A stretch of DNA of 42,542 bases from Marinibactrum halimedae (GTDB lineage Bacteria > Pseudomonadota > Gammaproteobacteria > Pseudomonadales > Cellvibrionaceae), in NCBI RefSeq assembly GCF_021234875.1, contig NZ_JAJQVM010000038.1, positions 1 to 42,542 of the forward strand, in the 5' to 3' direction. Shown here piece after piece: positions 18,601 through 25,907 of the stretch. The position numbers were made by a program, and so were the translations under genes. A model generated the notes under the pieces. The model was not told the origin of the DNA and did not search any database. It worked only from the letters and a program-made list of their open reading frames with translations. How positions within the stretch are numbered: the stretch's first letter is position 1; each line of letters opens with the position of its first letter.

Positions 18601-21600
18601 CGTTGCTTTCTTCACTCGCACTGAGGTGGCCACATCACAAAGCTCTGAGCAGATCATTGAGTCACTCAGGGAGCATCTGAAGCAGTCTCTGCCTGACTAT
18701 ATGCTGCCGTCTGCGTTTGTCATGCTGGAGGACTTACCTCTAACGTCTAACGGTAAAGTCGACCGCAAAGCCTTACTGGCGATTGATGTCTCTGAGCAAC
18801 TGATCAAGCAAGAATACGTCGCGCCACGCTCGGAAGCAGAAAATCAACTCTGCGCCATCTGGCAGGCGCTATTGAAAGTTGAACAGGTGGGGGTTACCGA
18901 CAACTTCTTTGCGCTCGGTGGGGATTCTATTCTGGCAATTCAGGCGGTCAACCGTGCCACCCAGGTCGGTTTAGGCCTGACCACTCGGCAGCTTTTTGAA
19001 AACCAAACGATAGAAAAACTGGCACCGTTGGCCAAACCACAGGAAACCGGACAAACCCGTATTCCTGATGCAAATTTATTGCAACAACAAGACCCCAGTT
19101 TGGCGCTGCAAAGTCAAATCTCAAAATGGCGGAAGGCGTACCCAAACGTGGTCAAAGCGTATCCCACCACGGGGATGCAGCACGGTATGTTGTTCCACAG
19201 CAGTTTGGAGGCCTCAGCGTATGTAGCGCAGCTATCGGTTTCTTTAACCGGCAAGCTGAATATCGATGCCTTGCAGCAAGCGCTCAAGACTATTGTCGGT
19301 CGCCATGACGTCTACCGAACCGTGTTTACACAAGACTTTACTCACCAGTTGGTGCTATCAGAGGCAGACCTGCCACTGGCCCAGATAGACTTATCTGGCC
19401 TTGACGATGCTCAGCAACAAACGCGTCTGCAAGCTCTGATCGAGCAGGATAAAGCCACAGGCTTTAACGTTGAGCAGGCGCCGCTAATGCGTATTTCACT
19501 GATCTCATTGTCAGATACGCAGCATTGTTTGATCTGGTCAAATCATCATGCGCTGACCGATGGTTGGTCATTGCCGCTGGTCTTTAAGGAGGTTATGGTG
19601 CTCTACGCAATAGCCGCCGCTGGTGAAGACGGTTCGTTACAATTGGCGACGGCGCTGCCAGACGTAAAACCCTACGGTGACTATCTCTCTTGGCTTGCTC
19701 AGCAGGATCTAGACTCGGCACGCGATTGGTGGAAACGACAGCTTCAAGATGTGGTGTCCGCCACCAAGATTGATCTTGCAACCCAACCTGACCGCAACGC
19801 GCGCGGAGCAAGAAAGCAAATCCATACTCTGACGGCAAATCAATTCGTCGAGCTACGCACCGTTGCAAAGCACTATGAGGTAACGCTAAATACCCTGGTG
19901 CAAGCGGCTTGGGCGTACCTGCTGCATCGCTACAGCGGCGATAAACACGTGATTTTTGGTGAAACGACCTCCGGTCGTCCGGCGGAGATCACCGGTGTTG
20001 AGCAGATGGTAGGCTTGTTTATTAATAGTCTCCCCGTACTGGCTGAAGTCGATCGCCACCAAGACATTGGTTGCTGGTTGAAGCACTTACACCAAGCGAG
20101 TATTGAGCGCGCCGAGAAGGGTTTCTTGCCTCTCACGGAAATTCAAAATGTGTGCTCAGCGGGGCAATTTACCCGTGACCGCAATTTGTTTGAGACGCTG
20201 GTGGTGTTTGAAAACTATCCGGTTGATGAGGAAATCGAAAAAATCATAGCCAGCTCTGAATTGCGAGTGGTTGATGTTCAAAACGACGAGCAAACCAACT
20301 ACCCACTGACACTGACGGTACTGCCAGAAAGTGCAGGGCAAGGCAGAACGTTGAGATTTGAACTGGCCTATCGTGCTGAACAGTACTCAGACACCACCAT
20401 TAAACATTTATTGGATTACTTTGCCGAAGTCCTCAATGCATTGCAGGAAAGCCGCTTCAAAACGCTTTCGGACATCACAGCACATCTGTCCTCTAACGAG
20501 CATCCATCACTTCAAAATTGGAATCGCACTGACTGTGATTCTCCTCGCGGTACCTGCATTCACGAGCTGTTTGAAGCCCAGGCAGCCGAGACGCCAGATG
20601 ATACGGCACTGGTGTTCGATGGCGAGAGCTTGACTTACCGTCAGTTAAATGAAAAAGCCAACCAGTTGGCCCGATATCTCGTAACACAGGGTGTTAAGCC
20701 TGATTCGGTGGTTGGTCTATGTGTGGATCGTTCGCTGGAAATGCTGATTGGCGTATTAGGTGTCATGAAAGCGGGGGGGGCGTATCTGCCCATGGACCCG
20801 ACTTATCCGCAGGCTCGGTTGGTACACATGGTGGCGGATTCCGGGGTGCGTTGGATCATCACTCAGAAGCATCTGACGGAGCAGTTTACCGCAGATCTGT
20901 TCTCTGGCGGTTTATTTTCCGCTGAGCTGGCGCAAAAGCAGACCGCATCGGTCGATAAAGTGATCTGTATTGATGAAGAGGCCTTTGGTGTTGAACTGAG
21001 CCAGCAGGAAACCGCTAACCTAAGCCAACAGGAACTGGGGCTAACAGCCAATAACCTGGCATATCTGATTTATACCTCGGGCTCTACCGGTAAGCCGAAA
21101 GGGGTGATGCTTGAACACCGAAATGTGGTGAACTTTCTGACGTCAATGCAGCAACAGCCAGGTCTCACTGGTGCGGACAAACTGTTGGCCGTCACGTCAC
21201 TCTCTTTCGATATTCACGTTCTGGAATGTTACTTACCCCTTATCACAGGGGCGCAGGTGGTGATTGCCTCTTCAGAAAATGTGGGATCGCCTGAGGATCT
21301 CGCGAAACTGATCAATGAGCATGGCATAACGACCATGCAGGCGACCCCCGCCACCTGGAAAATGTTGATGAATCACGGTTGGCAGCCGCAAAAGCATTTC
21401 AAAGCCTTGTGTGGGGGAGAAGCGTTAAGAAACGATTTGAAGGATTCCCTGCAGGCGTGTGACAAACTGGAACTGTGGAACATGTATGGTCCTACAGAAA
21501 CCAGTGTTTGGTCTTCTGTCTGCAAAATTAACGGTGAAGTGTCTTTGGGGTGCCCCATTGCCAATACCCAATTTTATGTCTTAGACGGTGATTTAATGCC

Positions 21601-24600
21601 TGTGCCTGCGGGTGTTGCCGGAGAACTTTATATCGGTGGTGAAGGGGTGGCCAGAGGCTACTTGAACCAGCCTGAATTAACCGCACAGCGCTTTGTTGCC
21701 AATCCGTTTTCCGACCTGTCAGGCGCACGTTTGTATCAAACCGGTGACTTAGTGCGTTGGATACCCAATGTCGAGGGTAACGGTGGGACGCTGCATTACA
21801 TTGCCCGCGCAGATCAACAAGTTAAGCTGCGAGGTTATCGGGTTGAGCCGGGTGAGATTGAAACTCGTCTGAATCACCACCCTGGAATTCGAGAATGTGT
21901 GGTGGTGGCGAGAGGCGAGGAGGGCAGCAAATACCTTGTGGCCTTTTATCTGGCAAAAGCATCAACAGAAGACAACGTCATCGAGCTAGACGCTGAAACG
22001 CTGAAAGCCTCGCTGAGGCAGGATTTACCAGGCTATATGGTGCCTGCCGCCTGGGTGAGTTTGGCAACCATTCCTCTGACTCCCAATGGCAAGTTGGACA
22101 GGCGCACGCTGGAATGCATGGATTTGACATTAGAATCGGCCCAGAGCTATCTCGCGCCTCGCAACGAGAGTGAAGCAACGCTGGTGAACATCTGGGCAGA
22201 AGTATTAGGGCTGGATGCCGCCACCATTGGCGTGAATGATCGCTTTTTTGAACTGGGTGGCCACTCATTGCTGGCCACTCAGGTCATCGCCAAAATCCGC
22301 AGCCAATTTGCGATTGAACTGCCGTTGAGAACGCTCTTTGAACAGGAAACCGTGGCAGCGTTGGCGGGCATCGTGCGGGCAACGGAGAAGCGTTCTCTGC
22401 CACAGATTGTACCTGTGGATCGCAATGAGCTTGCCGCACAAGGTGATGGCAATTTGCCACTGAGTTTTGTGCAGGAACGTCTGTGGTTTATCGATCAATT
22501 GGATCCTGACAGTGCTGGCTACAACATTCCGGGCGCAGTCACCCTCAAATCTGATGTCGGTCATCCTCTGGATGCACATCAAGTGGAGCAGGCTCTCAAC
22601 ATTATTATTGCTCGCCATGAAAACTTACGCTCGTTGTATCCCGGCGTCGACGGTAAGGTTCAGCAGGTCATTCAAGAAAGCTACGATTTCGAGCTTGGTC
22701 GTGTAGATTTAAGTCATATCGGTGATCGTGAGGAACGCTTAGCCACAGCACAGGAGAGGTGTCAGCAGGAAGCGTCAACGCCATTTGATTTAAGCATCGG
22801 GCCGTTGATCAGGGGCCAGCTTATTCAGCTCAGCGCTGTAGAGCATGTGCTGGTGCTGAATATGCATCACATCATCAGCGACGGTTGGTCCATGAGTGTG
22901 ATCATCAAAGAATTCCGTCACATTATGGCGGCATTCCAGCAGGGTAATGAGCCTGAATTACCAGCCTTGCCGGTGCAGTATCTGGATTACAGCCTCTGGC
23001 AGAGAAACTTCATGGAAGACAGCGGACTGCTGCAAACTCAGTTGGATTACTGGGGCAAAAAACTTTCAGGTGCGCCAGAGCGTCTGAATTTAGCGACGGA
23101 TTTTCCAAGGCCAAAAGAGCCGAATTTTGAAGGCTTCACCGAAGTTTTTCACATTGACGAAGCACTCACCGAAGCACTGAACCATCTGACGGAAACACAA
23201 GGTGCAACGCTGTACATGACGCTACAGGCGGCATTCAAAACCTTGCTGTATCGCTACACGGGACAGGAAGATATTTGTTTTGGTGGCTCTATCGCCAATC
23301 GCCAACACGAAGAAACCGAAGGCCTTATTGGCATGTTCGCCAACACGCTGGTGTACCGCGATTTATTGGACGGTGATGATTCTTTCAACGCGTTATTGGC
23401 ACAAGTGAAAAACACCTGTCTGGAAGCGTATGAGCACCAGGATACCCCCTTCGAAAAAATCGTTGACCTGGTGCAACCAGACCGAACTGTCGGCATCAGC
23501 CCGCTATTCCAGGTGATGTTTGTATTGCATAACGTGGCCATGGATCTCTCCGATAAAGATATTCAAGACTTCCCGTTGGAGCTGAATTTCAGCCGTTTTG
23601 ATTTGATTGTGCACTTTACCGAGACCCAGCAGGGCATGGACGGCATGATTGTTTACAAAACAGCCCTGTTTAAGCAGGAAACCATTCAGCGCATGGTGCA
23701 ACACTTCACTGAACTGTGTCGTGCCATCGTCGCCGCGCCTGAGTCGAAACTCACGGAGTTGAATTACGTCACGGACGCAGAGCAGCAGCGACTGACGGCG
23801 ACTAACACCACCAATCAGTTGGATTACCCCAAAGAGCACTGTATCCATCAATTATTTGTTCAACAGGTGGCTTGTAACCCAGACAAGGTGGCATTGGTTG
23901 AGGCCACAGAAGATAACGCGCATCAGCTTACTTTTAAGCAGCTTGGCCAACAAAGCCATAGGCTGGCGCTGTATCTGCAATCCCAAGGTGTGCAGCCCGA
24001 TAATTTGGTTGGACTGTGCGTAGAAAGGTCGCTGGGCATGATGGTGGGACTCATGGGTATTCTGGAAGCGGGGGGCGCATATGTGCCGCTGGACCCTGAA
24101 TATCCGGAGGATCGTCTGTCTTATATCGCGAAAGATAGCCAGGCAAGCATTATTGTCACGCAAGCTCAGTTTAAAGACAAAATAGAGGCCGTAGTGCAGC
24201 CTGGTACTCAGGTCATCGTGCTTGATGAAAAGGGCAGTCTTCCGAATCAACTTCTTGAAGAAGTTAACGCCCAAAAGCGCACCCTGAATCAGCAAGTACA
24301 GTCGAATAATTTGGCCTATGTGATTTACACCTCCGGCACAACCGGGCAGCCCAAAGGGGTCATGATTGAGCATCGGATGGTCGTGGATTATTGCTACTCT
24401 GTGGTGGAAAGGATGGGCCTTAATCGTTGCGACCGCTTTGCTGCAGTGTCCTCTTTCTCTTCTGATCTTGGCAATATCTCACTATACGTACCCCTGCTGT
24501 TCAGCAAAACACTGACATTATTGGGTAACGATTATGTCAACAATCCCACCGAGCTGCTGGATTATTTAGATAAGCACCCCGTTGATTGTATGAAGATCAC

Positions 24601-25738
24601 ACCTTCACATTTTGACATGTTCAAAGTGTCTGACACCAAGATTATTCAGGTGCAAAAAGTGTTGATCTTTGCGGGGGAAGCGCTCACCAAGCCTACCGTG
24701 GATTTAGTGAACGGGCTCAATCCTAATTGTCAGGTGTTCAATAACTACGGCCCTACTGAAACCACCATTTCAAAAATCGCCTCAGAGCCGTTGACCGCTG
24801 AAAACACAGACAACGTTACCAGTATCGTGCTGGGTCAACCGCTTCACAACACTCAGGTATATATCTTAGATCAGCACAACCACCCGACCCCAGTCGGCGT
24901 GCCGGGTGAGCTGCATATTGCTGGTGATGGTGTTGCGAGAGGTTACTTAAACCGCCCAGAGATGACGCAAGCAAAATTTGTGGCCAACCCCTTTATTCCC
25001 GGTAGTCGCATGTACAAAACCGGCGACTTAGCCCGCTGGCTTGACAACGGCAACATTGAGTATCTGGGCCGAATGGATACCCAAGTGAAGATTCGTGGAT
25101 TCCGTATCGAAACCGCAGAGATTGAATCTGCTCTCAACGAGCATACGGCTATTAGGTTTTCAGTGGTAGTGGCACAAAGCCAGGAAAATGCCGATGGCAT
25201 GGTGAATAAGCAGCTGATTGCTTTTTACACCCGTGATGACGTTGAGCAGACGCCAACAAACGATGAATTGAAAACGCATCTTTTACAGACTTTGCCAGAT
25301 TACATGGTGCCTGTGACGTTTGTCAGCCTTGAGGAAATCCCTCTGTTGGCAAACGGTAAGGTCGACCGCCAATCACTGGAACGGATGAATATCAGCCTAG
25401 CATCAGGGCAGCTTTATGTGGCTCCACGTAATGAGTTGGAAGAAATACTCGTGGCTATCTGGGCCGGTATTCTGCAAATCGATGCGAACACCATTGGTGT
25501 GCACGACGACTTCTTTAGTTTGGGAGGGCACTCACTGCTGGCCGTCATGTTGGTATCCAAAGTAAAACGAAAATTGTCCGTTAAGTTGCCGCTGAAGGAG
25601 GTCTTTAACCTGAAAACCATCAGCGGCACCGCAGAGTACATCATTGCCAATACCGAACCCCCACAACCTGAAGTCTCGCTTGAGATGAGTGATGCGAACG
25701 AGATTGCTGAAGAGGATTTTGTAGAGGGTGAAATTTAG
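10631..25738 (+). CDS. NRPS 1: FAAL-T and four C-A-T modules, lipo-initiation synthetase
   Basis: A 5035-residue megasynthetase that starts the peptide. Order: fatty-acyl-AMP ligase (1-575), T (Ser619), C (HH807), A (loop 1286), T (Ser1678), C (HH1867), A (2366), T (Ser2766), C (HH2972), A (3481), T (Ser3879), C (HH4079), A (4566), T (Ser4968). All C domains keep HHxxxDG and all T domains keep the phosphopantetheine serine. There is no epimerase, methyltransferase or thioesterase. The second carrier is of the GGDS type, the others GGHS. The C-terminal tail is acidic (EIAEEDFVEGEI), fitting a docking peptide for a TubC-type partner. ATG 10631 has AAGGTG five bases upstream and lies 36 bases after the CmlA-like gene. 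Predicted output: acyl-Gly-Xaa-Gly-Xaa on the last carrier. Substrate calls come from specificity residues aligned by eye to GrsA. Confidence 0.95.
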   Translation: METIYDFLTDHAQSKYNDEAFTFIEDNGELSQIRFSELHQRAQSIAHHIKNRCAGNSRVVLLFPPGLEYIQSFLGCLYAGVVAVPLYPPQSKKHTGRVLTVIDDCQASLVLTNGSLKSQLEGDLSPLPVLGVESVLGVEPFIGEKTENLNELPKAEQIAFLQYTSGSTGTPKGVVITHGNIIANLKTLQQATHCSEQDVFCNWLPLFHDLGLVNTLLLPIFLGAHSVLMSPMGFIKNPMAWLSAISEYKATIGGAPNFAFDHCLERIKPHQMTHLDLSSWRIAFNAAEPLDANTLMRFCERFSRVGFKESAIFPAYGMAEATVFICGGNYLTPYTANAFLSEDLQKGRAHLLQDEAKHQILIAHGHVQPEHHLKIVSPQSLSELPDGEVGEIWFAGPSVAQGYWNDEEKTKASFGARLSDDDASYLRTGDLGFIHDGELHISGRIKDVMIIKARNYYPQDFEKLAYNVYPGLNQNGAAAFEFDGHAVLMLEVSRSELKGFDFRLAAETIKTAIFEYFDVVLDDVVFLKAGRINRTSSGKIQRSLSKTRYLSKDLGALYSSLNGEVKPTDADKPEQTNIQTSPIAPLSPIESELCTLWQDVFGLDDISVDHNFLNLGGHSLLAATLISKIQKQWQVDVSVRDFFTNNTIRKLAKVVESATTSELSPILPRFGDDDSQASYAQERIWLVNQIESDQAQYNLSFSVKLFGQLNVGFLQEAFSTIIDRHESLRTTFYEDNGTIFQTVQGSVQCELPVLDLTELNKAEQERRVAQLTQEEASRLFDLAEDLMLRVTLLKLSAQSHVLLLTAHHIAADGWSLGVLTQELNVLYAALIQGVEPSLAPLTIQYRDYAHWQRGQLNDDVLQNHLGYWKQHLDQLPSVHGLPLDKPRPAVQSFHGASVHCHLSRELQESLHQLARENDATFFMVMNAAFATLLSRYSGESDIVIGAPVANREQSELAPLVGLFINNLVFRSDLSGDPSFTELLAQSRERAYAAQEHQQTPFATLVDALQPERNLSYSPLFQVMLNLQNQTIEPLNLPSVEATSLKSSGSLTQYDLMLIVQENERGLEMEWQYATDLFLKPTIERMVAQFETLLESIVLAPETKISQLSLLTRQETTQLLHDWNATQARYPQEKCLHQWFEEQVSATPNAIAVTFEETSLSYEQLNQRANQLAHYLVEQGVKPDSVVGVCVKRSLEMLISTLAVMKSGGAYLPMDPAYPKARLDHMMTDSGVGWVITSEAIHQELALRQAICLDNQQCKEELAQCESSNLSPERLGLTSHHLAYLIYTSGSTGKPKGVMLEHRNVTNFLTSMEQTPGFDQSDTLLAVTSLSFDIHVLELYLPLVTGGHVIIASSEDVVSPDALSSLLTTHGVTALQATPATWKMLVNTGWRPACKLKALCGGEALSVDLKDALIERENLELWNMFGPTETAVWSATARIKDAISLGEPIANTQCYVLDQHLRPVPVGVVGELYIGGDGVARGYLHQPELTAERFLDNPFLDQANARMYKTGDLVRWLPGGQLEYVRRADLQVKVRGHRIELEEIETALKQQADVVEAVAHVWSEGDTTQLAAYVTVADHANMAASAAKENLPNRVIAHLEGLLPAYMIPSAIVCLEQIPLTPNGKINRNALPKPEFNDAVEIVGPQTPVEAQLCEMWQALLNLENISVTSNFFQLGGHSLLAARLVAQIRQQWKVDIPIRTLFTEQTIRKLSQAIEFATESQVPKIVPRATDEAVAVSYDQQRLWLLDQIEQGSTQYNLSRGFQLIGKLNVRALNFAFQRIVERHHVLRTTFQTTASGDVTQSIFDEFQVALPIVSLLGLTEAEQHQVTLQHRREETDKVFDLSKDLMLRVKLLQFGEDAHVLLVTMHHIAVDGWSEGIIIKEFTALYQSFVENQPNPLPELPIQYADYAWWQNNWLKAPVLEKNYQFWKEQLEGIPEVHNLPLDYPRPAIQNFEGLTHRQTISKEIQQGLHALANKYDVTLFMVLNAAYAVLLARYSNEDDIVVGTPVANRDHAELAPLVGFFVNTLVLRTDLSDNPTFETLLQRSKSYLLGAYEHQQLPFEKLVDELQLERSLSYSPLIQVKLALQNNELGQFALPGLSICPIDQEQSVSKLDLSLDIFEMEDSAEEGMLFLWEYATALFDTATIERLSKHFEVLLQHIIAMPELSVGQLPVLTPDEAQRLLHTAPEELDEQGLERSQNTCIHELFEQQVARNPDAIAVELSTGLNGVEEKLTYSELNIAANQVAHYLVEQGVQPDSLVGVCVERSVEMMIAQLGVLKAGGAYVPVDPSYPQDRIEYILEDSGIEILLTENELLADLPLDDQQILLLDEAIREALLGEYFQENIDKNQYPHGTPLTSEHLAYAIYTSGSTGKPKGVLIEHRGIVNLAQDMQRRFGHDQNTCILQYYSFAFDAGAEDWIGALTCGGTLRLISNDDLLDLDIITAVVNTSNVTHLHVPPSVLALLDPHKMPSIKTVEAGGEKYSQELVDKWAASTQFFNVYGPTEASISSSFKHCRVDDQVMSIGQAIPNVQYYVLDRHLTPCPVGVAGELFIGGIGLGRGYINQPELTAEKFIANPFYDESSACGSPRLYRTGDLVRWIPGTSSQDSSGDLEFLGRIDQQVKIRGFRVEVSEIESVLSQHVTLNDVAVIDRDTPKKLVAFFTRTEVATSQSSEQIIESLREHLKQSLPDYMLPSAFVMLEDLPLTSNGKVDRKALLAIDVSEQLIKQEYVAPRSEAENQLCAIWQALLKVEQVGVTDNFFALGGDSILAIQAVNRATQVGLGLTTRQLFENQTIEKLAPLAKPQETGQTRIPDANLLQQQDPSLALQSQISKWRKAYPNVVKAYPTTGMQHGMLFHSSLEASAYVAQLSVSLTGKLNIDALQQALKTIVGRHDVYRTVFTQDFTHQLVLSEADLPLAQIDLSGLDDAQQQTRLQALIEQDKATGFNVEQAPLMRISLISLSDTQHCLIWSNHHALTDGWSLPLVFKEVMVLYAIAAAGEDGSLQLATALPDVKPYGDYLSWLAQQDLDSARDWWKRQLQDVVSATKIDLATQPDRNARGARKQIHTLTANQFVELRTVAKHYEVTLNTLVQAAWAYLLHRYSGDKHVIFGETTSGRPAEITGVEQMVGLFINSLPVLAEVDRHQDIGCWLKHLHQASIERAEKGFLPLTEIQNVCSAGQFTRDRNLFETLVVFENYPVDEEIEKIIASSELRVVDVQNDEQTNYPLTLTVLPESAGQGRTLRFELAYRAEQYSDTTIKHLLDYFAEVLNALQESRFKTLSDITAHLSSNEHPSLQNWNRTDCDSPRGTCIHELFEAQAAETPDDTALVFDGESLTYRQLNEKANQLARYLVTQGVKPDSVVGLCVDRSLEMLIGVLGVMKAGGAYLPMDPTYPQARLVHMVADSGVRWIITQKHLTEQFTADLFSGGLFSAELAQKQTASVDKVICIDEEAFGVELSQQETANLSQQELGLTANNLAYLIYTSGSTGKPKGVMLEHRNVVNFLTSMQQQPGLTGADKLLAVTSLSFDIHVLECYLPLITGAQVVIASSENVGSPEDLAKLINEHGITTMQATPATWKMLMNHGWQPQKHFKALCGGEALRNDLKDSLQACDKLELWNMYGPTETSVWSSVCKINGEVSLGCPIANTQFYVLDGDLMPVPAGVAGELYIGGEGVARGYLNQPELTAQRFVANPFSDLSGARLYQTGDLVRWIPNVEGNGGTLHYIARADQQVKLRGYRVEPGEIETRLNHHPGIRECVVVARGEEGSKYLVAFYLAKASTEDNVIELDAETLKASLRQDLPGYMVPAAWVSLATIPLTPNGKLDRRTLECMDLTLESAQSYLAPRNESEATLVNIWAEVLGLDAATIGVNDRFFELGGHSLLATQVIAKIRSQFAIELPLRTLFEQETVAALAGIVRATEKRSLPQIVPVDRNELAAQGDGNLPLSFVQERLWFIDQLDPDSAGYNIPGAVTLKSDVGHPLDAHQVEQALNIIIARHENLRSLYPGVDGKVQQVIQESYDFELGRVDLSHIGDREERLATAQERCQQEASTPFDLSIGPLIRGQLIQLSAVEHVLVLNMHHIISDGWSMSVIIKEFRHIMAAFQQGNEPELPALPVQYLDYSLWQRNFMEDSGLLQTQLDYWGKKLSGAPERLNLATDFPRPKEPNFEGFTEVFHIDEALTEALNHLTETQGATLYMTLQAAFKTLLYRYTGQEDICFGGSIANRQHEETEGLIGMFANTLVYRDLLDGDDSFNALLAQVKNTCLEAYEHQDTPFEKIVDLVQPDRTVGISPLFQVMFVLHNVAMDLSDKDIQDFPLELNFSRFDLIVHFTETQQGMDGMIVYKTALFKQETIQRMVQHFTELCRAIVAAPESKLTELNYVTDAEQQRLTATNTTNQLDYPKEHCIHQLFVQQVACNPDKVALVEATEDNAHQLTFKQLGQQSHRLALYLQSQGVQPDNLVGLCVERSLGMMVGLMGILEAGGAYVPLDPEYPEDRLSYIAKDSQASIIVTQAQFKDKIEAVVQPGTQVIVLDEKGSLPNQLLEEVNAQKRTLNQQVQSNNLAYVIYTSGTTGQPKGVMIEHRMVVDYCYSVVERMGLNRCDRFAAVSSFSSDLGNISLYVPLLFSKTLTLLGNDYVNNPTELLDYLDKHPVDCMKITPSHFDMFKVSDTKIIQVQKVLIFAGEALTKPTVDLVNGLNPNCQVFNNYGPTETTISKIASEPLTAENTDNVTSIVLGQPLHNTQVYILDQHNHPTPVGVPGELHIAGDGVARGYLNRPEMTQAKFVANPFIPGSRMYKTGDLARWLDNGNIEYLGRMDTQVKIRGFRIETAEIESALNEHTAIRFSVVVAQSQENADGMVNKQLIAFYTRDDVEQTPTNDELKTHLLQTLPDYMVPVTFVSLEEIPLLANGKVDRQSLERMNISLASGQLYVAPRNELEEILVAIWAGILQIDANTIGVHDDFFSLGGHSLLAVMLVSKVKRKLSVKLPLKEVFNLKTISGTAEYIIANTEPPQPEVSLEMSDANEIAEEDFVEGEI
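12641..15825 (+). other. NRPS 1 module 1 (C-A-T), predicted glycine
   Basis: Specificity residues read D-I-L-Q-C-G-M-V-W (from SFDIHVLE, LQATPATW, ALCGGEAL and NMFGPTETAVW). This is very close to the known glycine code DILQLGLIW. The C domain (HHIAADGWS) accepts the fatty acyl group. The carrier is LGGHSLLA with Ser1678. Confidence 0.7.
15826..19150 (+). other. NRPS 1 module 2 (C-A-T), substrate uncertain, acid-lined pocket
   Basis: Specificity residues read D-A-E-H-E-G-V-I-S (from AFDAGAED, HLHVPPS, TVEAGGE and NVYGPTEASIS). Two glutamates in the pocket suggest a basic side chain such as a diamino acid, and the pattern resembles D-x-E-H codes I recall for diaminobutyrate. I do not recognise an exact match. 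The carrier is of the GGDS type (Ser2766), usual before an epimerase, but none follows. Confidence 0.5.
19151..22455 (+). other. NRPS 1 module 3 (C-A-T), predicted glycine
   Basis: The C domain starts with AYPTTGMQHGMLFHS and has NHHALTDGWS, unlike the LSFxQERLWF starts of modules 1, 2 and 4. Specificity residues are the same as in module 1, D-I-L-Q-C-G-M-V-W, predicting glycine. The A domain carries an extra segment near residues 3410-3440 with a duplicated LFS motif. The carrier is LGGHSLLA with Ser3879. Confidence 0.7.
22456..25738 (+). other. NRPS 1 module 4 (C-A-T), unusual A domain, possibly Asp/Asn-like
   Basis: Core A4 is SSFSSDLGNISLY instead of the usual FDxSxxE form. Specificity residues read D-L-I-K-I-A-N-I-S. 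The D-L-x-K start is shared with Asp and Asn codes (DLTKVGHIG, DLTKLGEVG), but the rest does not match, so the substrate is open. The carrier is LGGHSLLA with Ser4968 and the module ends in the acidic docking tail. Confidence 0.5.
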
Positions 25739-25768
25739 GCTCTCACTCACACTTAGGCCCTCACTCAC
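25735..25768. repeat. Imperfect 16-base direct repeat at the end of NRPS 1
   Basis: TTAGGCTCTCACTCAC (25735-25750) and TTAGGCCCTCACTCAC (25753-25768) differ at one base. The first copy contains the NRPS 1 stop codon. It looks like a slippage product. Confidence 0.7.
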
Positions 25769-25830
25769 TGAGTTGAAGGTCGGATTTTGGTGTACGGATT
25801 CTGTTGGTGGGGAATTCGATAAAACCCAAT

Positions 25831-25854
25831 TATTACCACTGTTATTACCACTGT
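25831..25854. repeat. Perfect 12-base tandem duplication before the flavoprotein gene
   Basis: TATTACCACTGT occurs twice in a row, 54 bases before the ATG at 25908. Together with the nearby 16-base repeat it fills much of this 169-base gap, in which I found no clear promoter or terminator. Confidence 0.8.
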
Positions 25855-25907
25855 GCCGGAAAATCCAATCGAATGTTTTCTAGCACAATTTATATACGGA
25901 GATAATT

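Noticed and set aside
19153-20500. Module 3 C domain as a dual epimerisation/condensation domain
   Set aside because: I do not see the extra extended histidine motif of that class near its N-terminus; left as an open question on stereochemistry.
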